From the NCBI GenBank assembly GCA_934446355.1, contig CAKSEC010000021.1, positions 1 through 32,248 of the forward strand: a stretch of DNA of 32,248 bases. The letters run 5' to 3'. The stretch comes from an uncultured Oscillospiraceae bacterium (GTDB lineage Bacteria > Bacillota > Clostridia > Oscillospirales > Ruminococcaceae). The notes beneath the pieces were generated by a model. That model was not told the DNA's origin. It worked only from the letters and a program-made list of their open reading frames with translations, and searched no databases. Shown piece after piece: positions 29,553 to 32,248 of the stretch. The number at the start of each line of letters is the position of its first letter. The stretch's first letter is position 1. The translations under genes were made by a program, and so were the position numbers.

Positions 29553-31814
29553 GTGTTAAACAAGGAACTTATTGATGAACTGGGAGGCTGCATTGCAAGG
29601 CAGTTTCCAGATGAGGGAGTATATCGCATTTCAAGAGTGGAGGAGTGGCTCTCCACAAACGGATACACCATGGATAAGCTGGGCGTTTCCGGATTCCACG
29701 AACTGATAAGGCAGGCGCCGGAACTGTTCGGCACACCGAGGTATAATGCGGCTTCGTATGTTATAGTGAAGCACTGGGAGGGCGACACCCAGACCAGCGG
29801 ACACCCGGCTGACAACTTTTTTGGCAACAAGAATATAATGCTGAACGACGATATCATAGAGATGTCGCAGCAGTCGCTGTATGCGCTCACAAAGGTGCTT
29901 GGCGGAGGGCTTTCCGTTCAGGAGATGAAGCAGGAGATCTACGACAGCTTTGAGCGCGCCAAGGAGAACGACAAGCTGGAGTTCAGGAAAGAAACGAACA
30001 AGTACATATTCCCGATAGGATATTGCCTAGACGGCTATCTTGTCAACGGAATAATCACAAAAAACATTAGTCCCAGAGGAAAGAGCCTGTATTTTTCCTT
30101 TGAAAAGACCAATATCTTCACGCTGGGCGTTGAACCCAAACGCCGCCCCTCGGCAGAAGTCAGCCATGAGGTCAAGGAGAAAATATATAAGCTGCTCACG
30201 GCGGCGTTCCAGTTTGATGTAACGCTGCATATGGCGGCGATAAGCAAGCTGCTCACCGACCACGGTATCCATCACACGAATTACGGCTTCTATAAGATGA
30301 AAGAACTGCTGGCGGAGATGGAGTATCTGGAACTTTATGAGGTAATGCTCGGCGGAGTGCCCCAGACAATGGTGATAATACATAAGTCGGACAATTATCA
30401 GGCTGCTGAGTATTCCCCCGCACACCCGCAGTGGACAAGACCCGCAGAAAGCGAGCAGGATAAGGAGCAGAAAGCTATAAGACCTGCGCAGACCGCACAA
30501 AAGGAGAGCGACACGGACCAGATACCGAGCAGCAGGCTTGAGGAGTTCTGCAATCTGCCGCCAAAGCCGCTGATGATACTGGGACAATATATCGACAGGT
30601 GCGGGCTTCACCGTTCCATGGAGGAACTGAAGCAGGATCTGTCCGAGGACTTTGAACTGGCACGCAGCAAGGGCATAATACATTTCTTCGAGGGCAAAAT
30701 GCTGTTCCCCTGCCGCTGGAAGCGTTCCGACGGCACGCAGGTGGAGATCACGCTCAAGCCATCGACCTACGACGGCAAGCCGTGGTTCCTGCATTTCGTG
30801 GACACTATCACAAGGGGCGTGATGCAGCGCACTGTTCAGCCGGGACGTTATCTGGAAGCGTTTGCATTTCTGGGAAGCTGGACATCGTTTTTATCAGAAC
30901 TTGCTGAAAAGGCTCTGCCGGAAAAGTGGGATTTCTTGGGCTCATCAACTAAGGATTATCACATACTTATCCAGTATATCAAGTATACTTTCTATAGGCT
31001 GACAAAGGAAAACAAGATCTGCATTTCGGGCGACAGGCAGTTCGCCTGCTTCAATACGGGACTTGTTGACAAGCACTACGACGACATTTACGCCTGCTTT
31101 ATTCCCAACGACCCCGATTGCGGAACGGAGTGGAAATTCACCGGCTTCTGCACGGCGGCTTCACGCACTCTCGGAAAGCAGGTAGTGAATTATTTCAGTC
31201 CGCTGCCGCAGCCGCCTGTATACTTCGAGCGTGGGGAACAGCTTTTCTTTGACTACAGACGTCAGCTTCTGACGGATTTTGACCACATAATCATCGACAA
31301 CGTTGACCGTCTGCCGCTGCAGTTCCTGCGGGAACAGTGCACGGATATGGAAGATGTGCGTACGCTTATTGACGAACTGCTGCGTGGAATAGCCAGCTTC
31401 CTGCGCAGGATGGAAGCATACGAGCAGCTTCGTGACGAACTGCGGAAAAACGACAGGCTGTTCATACGTATCCAGAACCGCCTGAAGGACGCCATCGAGA
31501 TGGCGAAGAAAAGGGTCAGCCGCAACTACAAGACCGCTATACCGTCGTATTACCCCAAGCGCAATATAATGTCGCTGATGCTGCCGCTGTGTCTGCTGGA
31601 CGAAGATGTTCCGGATATCGCACTGGTGGTGGAGCAGACGCATTCCGGCAATTATCAGGGTCAGACGATACTGACGCTTCCTCAGGCATATGTGGACGCA
31701 CGCCTTTTGTGTCAGCTCAACAGCGAGTGGCTCACGACCGACATTCGCTATGAATACTACAGCGAGGACGTTTCTGACGAGTATTCTTCGGAAGATGGAG
31801 GGGTTGAAGAATGA
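29553..31814 (+). CDS. LOTUS/OST-HTH and DUF3825-type predicted RNA-binding protein
   Basis: A 753-residue soluble protein starting at GTG (29553) with GGAAAGGG upstream. LOTUS/OST-HTH-like winged helices are at about 2-73 (RISRVEEWLSTNG then GVSGFHELIRQAPELF) and about 204-278 (GFYKMKELLAEM). Each is followed by a similar 50-residue module: MKQEIYDSFERAKEND near 125 and LKQDLSEDFELARSKG near 359. The arrangement is thus an internal duplication. From about 430 the sequence matches my recollection of DUF3825 (YLEAFAFLGSW, YIKYTFYRLTKENKI, ACFNTGLVDKHYDDIYACF). LOTUS domains in other systems bind RNA, including G-quadruplexes; the function here is inferred only. It overlaps the HPt gene by four bases. 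Confidence 0.82.
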   Translation: MLNKELIDELGGCIARQFPDEGVYRISRVEEWLSTNGYTMDKLGVSGFHELIRQAPELFGTPRYNAASYVIVKHWEGDTQTSGHPADNFFGNKNIMLNDDIIEMSQQSLYALTKVLGGGLSVQEMKQEIYDSFERAKENDKLEFRKETNKYIFPIGYCLDGYLVNGIITKNISPRGKSLYFSFEKTNIFTLGVEPKRRPSAEVSHEVKEKIYKLLTAAFQFDVTLHMAAISKLLTDHGIHHTNYGFYKMKELLAEMEYLELYEVMLGGVPQTMVIIHKSDNYQAAEYSPAHPQWTRPAESEQDKEQKAIRPAQTAQKESDTDQIPSSRLEEFCNLPPKPLMILGQYIDRCGLHRSMEELKQDLSEDFELARSKGIIHFFEGKMLFPCRWKRSDGTQVEITLKPSTYDGKPWFLHFVDTITRGVMQRTVQPGRYLEAFAFLGSWTSFLSELAEKALPEKWDFLGSSTKDYHILIQYIKYTFYRLTKENKICISGDRQFACFNTGLVDKHYDDIYACFIPNDPDCGTEWKFTGFCTAASRTLGKQVVNYFSPLPQPPVYFERGEQLFFDYRRQLLTDFDHIIIDNVDRLPLQFLREQCTDMEDVRTLIDELLRGIASFLRRMEAYEQLRDELRKNDRLFIRIQNRLKDAIEMAKKRVSRNYKTAIPSYYPKRNIMSLMLPLCLLDEDVPDIALVVEQTHSGNYQGQTILTLPQAYVDARLLCQLNSEWLTTDIRYEYYSEDVSDEYSSEDGGVEE

Positions 31815-32155
31815 TAAACTTCGACTTGCTGGAGAGCATAGGGTTTGACCACAGCACCGCAAGGAAGCGCTTTGACAACGACGATAAATTCTATGCGAAA
31901 TGCCTTGCGAGGTATATTGACAGCAACAACATCGAAAAGCTGAGAAAGAGCATTGACGAGAAACGCTATCATGACGCTTCGGACGTAGCGCATACGCTTA
32001 TCGGTTCTTCAGGCAATCTTGCGCTGACGCGCCTTTATGAGCTATACGTGATGATAAACGACGCTCTGAAGCTTGACGATACAGCAGAGGCAAGACGTCT
32101 GGTCGCTCAGGCAGAGAGGATAGAGGAGGCTGTCAGGGAAGCGGCTAATAGATAG
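31811..32155 (+). CDS. Orphan histidine phosphotransfer (HPt) domain protein
   Basis: A 114-residue all-helical protein. AHTLIGSSGNL (60-70) is the HPt phosphoacceptor motif with His61. The lysine normally three residues after the histidine is Ile64. HPt domains relay phosphate between receiver domains; no histidine kinase or receiver gene is in the window. Its ATG overlaps the stop of the LOTUS/DUF3825 gene (ATGA), implying translational coupling and a shared function. The gene ends one base before a structured repeat element. Confidence 0.85.
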   Translation: MINFDLLESIGFDHSTARKRFDNDDKFYAKCLARYIDSNNIEKLRKSIDEKRYHDASDVAHTLIGSSGNLALTRLYELYVMINDALKLDDTAEARRLVAQAERIEEAVREAANR

Positions 32156-32156
32156 T

Positions 32157-32248
32157 CAGACTGGCGATAATCCCTCATCTTCGTCGTCAGTGGCATTTCG
32201 GCAGGCACAAAGCCTAGCCGAAACGCCACTTCCTAGAATCTGAGGGCT
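32157..32248 (+). repeat. Structured repeat element, copy 4 (cut by window end)
   Basis: It begins one base after the HPt stop codon with CAGACTGGCGATAA and carries the CCCTCATCTTCGTCGTCA arm shared with copy 3. The right arm TTCCTAGAATCTGAGGGCT (32230-32248) is identical to copy 3 read on its own strand. Between the arms, GTGGCATTTCGGC (32190-32202) pairs with GCCGAAACGCCAC (32217-32229) with one G-T type change. This stem is unrelated in sequence to that of copy 3. The remaining right end lies outside the window. Confidence 0.85.

Overview
The window is one contiguous stretch of chromosome from a low-to-mid GC, Gram-positive, strictly anaerobic Firmicute. The best fit is a Ruminococcus-like member of the Oscillospiraceae. 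Reasons: the tail of a one-chain pyruvate:ferredoxin oxidoreductase, an oxygen-sensitive class I fumarase subunit, a complete four-subunit acetyl-CoA carboxylase inside a type II fatty acid cluster, membrane-anchored anti-sigma partners, a DUF4867-like protein, good GGAGG ribosome sites and consensus TTGACA/TATAAT promoters. TGA is used as a stop. The taxon is inferred from gene content, not from a database search. No rRNA, tRNA, CRISPR array or transposase gene was seen.

Layout. 1-1317 (+): the end of PFOR and a DUF4867-like gene. 1540-3141 (+): an ECF sigma factor with a membrane partner. 3187-3915 (-): an alpha/beta hydrolase with a consensus promoter overlapped by inverted repeats. 4192-6129 (+): a repeat-rich, probably lipid-anchored beta-helix protein. 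6232-8850 (-): a PAS/PocR-like/GAF/GGDEF/EAL protein whose catalytic motifs are all degraded. 9125-10707 (-): a second ECF sigma/anti-sigma pair. 10805-11989 (-): an amidohydrolase. 12051-15382 (-): aroK, aroE, fabD and a lone fumarase alpha subunit. 15647-22814 (+): fabH-fabG-fabF-accB-fabZ-accC-accD-accA, driven from a TTGACA-17-TAAAAT promoter, followed by acpP with its own promoter. 23322-28223 (+): single-gene units (zinc-ribbon membrane protein, methionine gamma-lyase-family PLP enzyme, YicC-type RNase, a ComEA-like helix-hairpin-helix protein, a small Cys-rich protein, PduL-type phosphotransacylase). 28496-32155 (+): a tight three-gene operon made of a three-helix membrane protein, a LOTUS/DUF3825-type predicted RNA-binding protein and an orphan HPt protein.

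How the genes work together. The fab/acc genes make malonyl-CoA (AccABCD) and run elongation (FabH, FabG, FabF, FabZ on AcpP). FabD supplies malonyl-ACP from the opposite strand, in an operon with shikimate-pathway genes. No enoyl-ACP reductase is in the window. PFOR and the PduL enzyme belong to the acetyl-CoA/acetyl-phosphate end of anaerobic metabolism.

Most unusual content. (1) A family of structured, inverted-repeat elements (1332-1455, 6122-6246, 14369-14539, 32157-end) placed next to stop codons. Two copies keep the same outer arms while the inner stem is replaced by a different, still paired, sequence. (2) The LOTUS/DUF3825-membrane-HPt operon, which looks like an uncharacterised RNA-linked signalling module. 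(3) The GGDEF/EAL protein with no intact catalytic motif. (4) A fumarase alpha subunit whose expected beta partner is replaced by one of the repeat elements.
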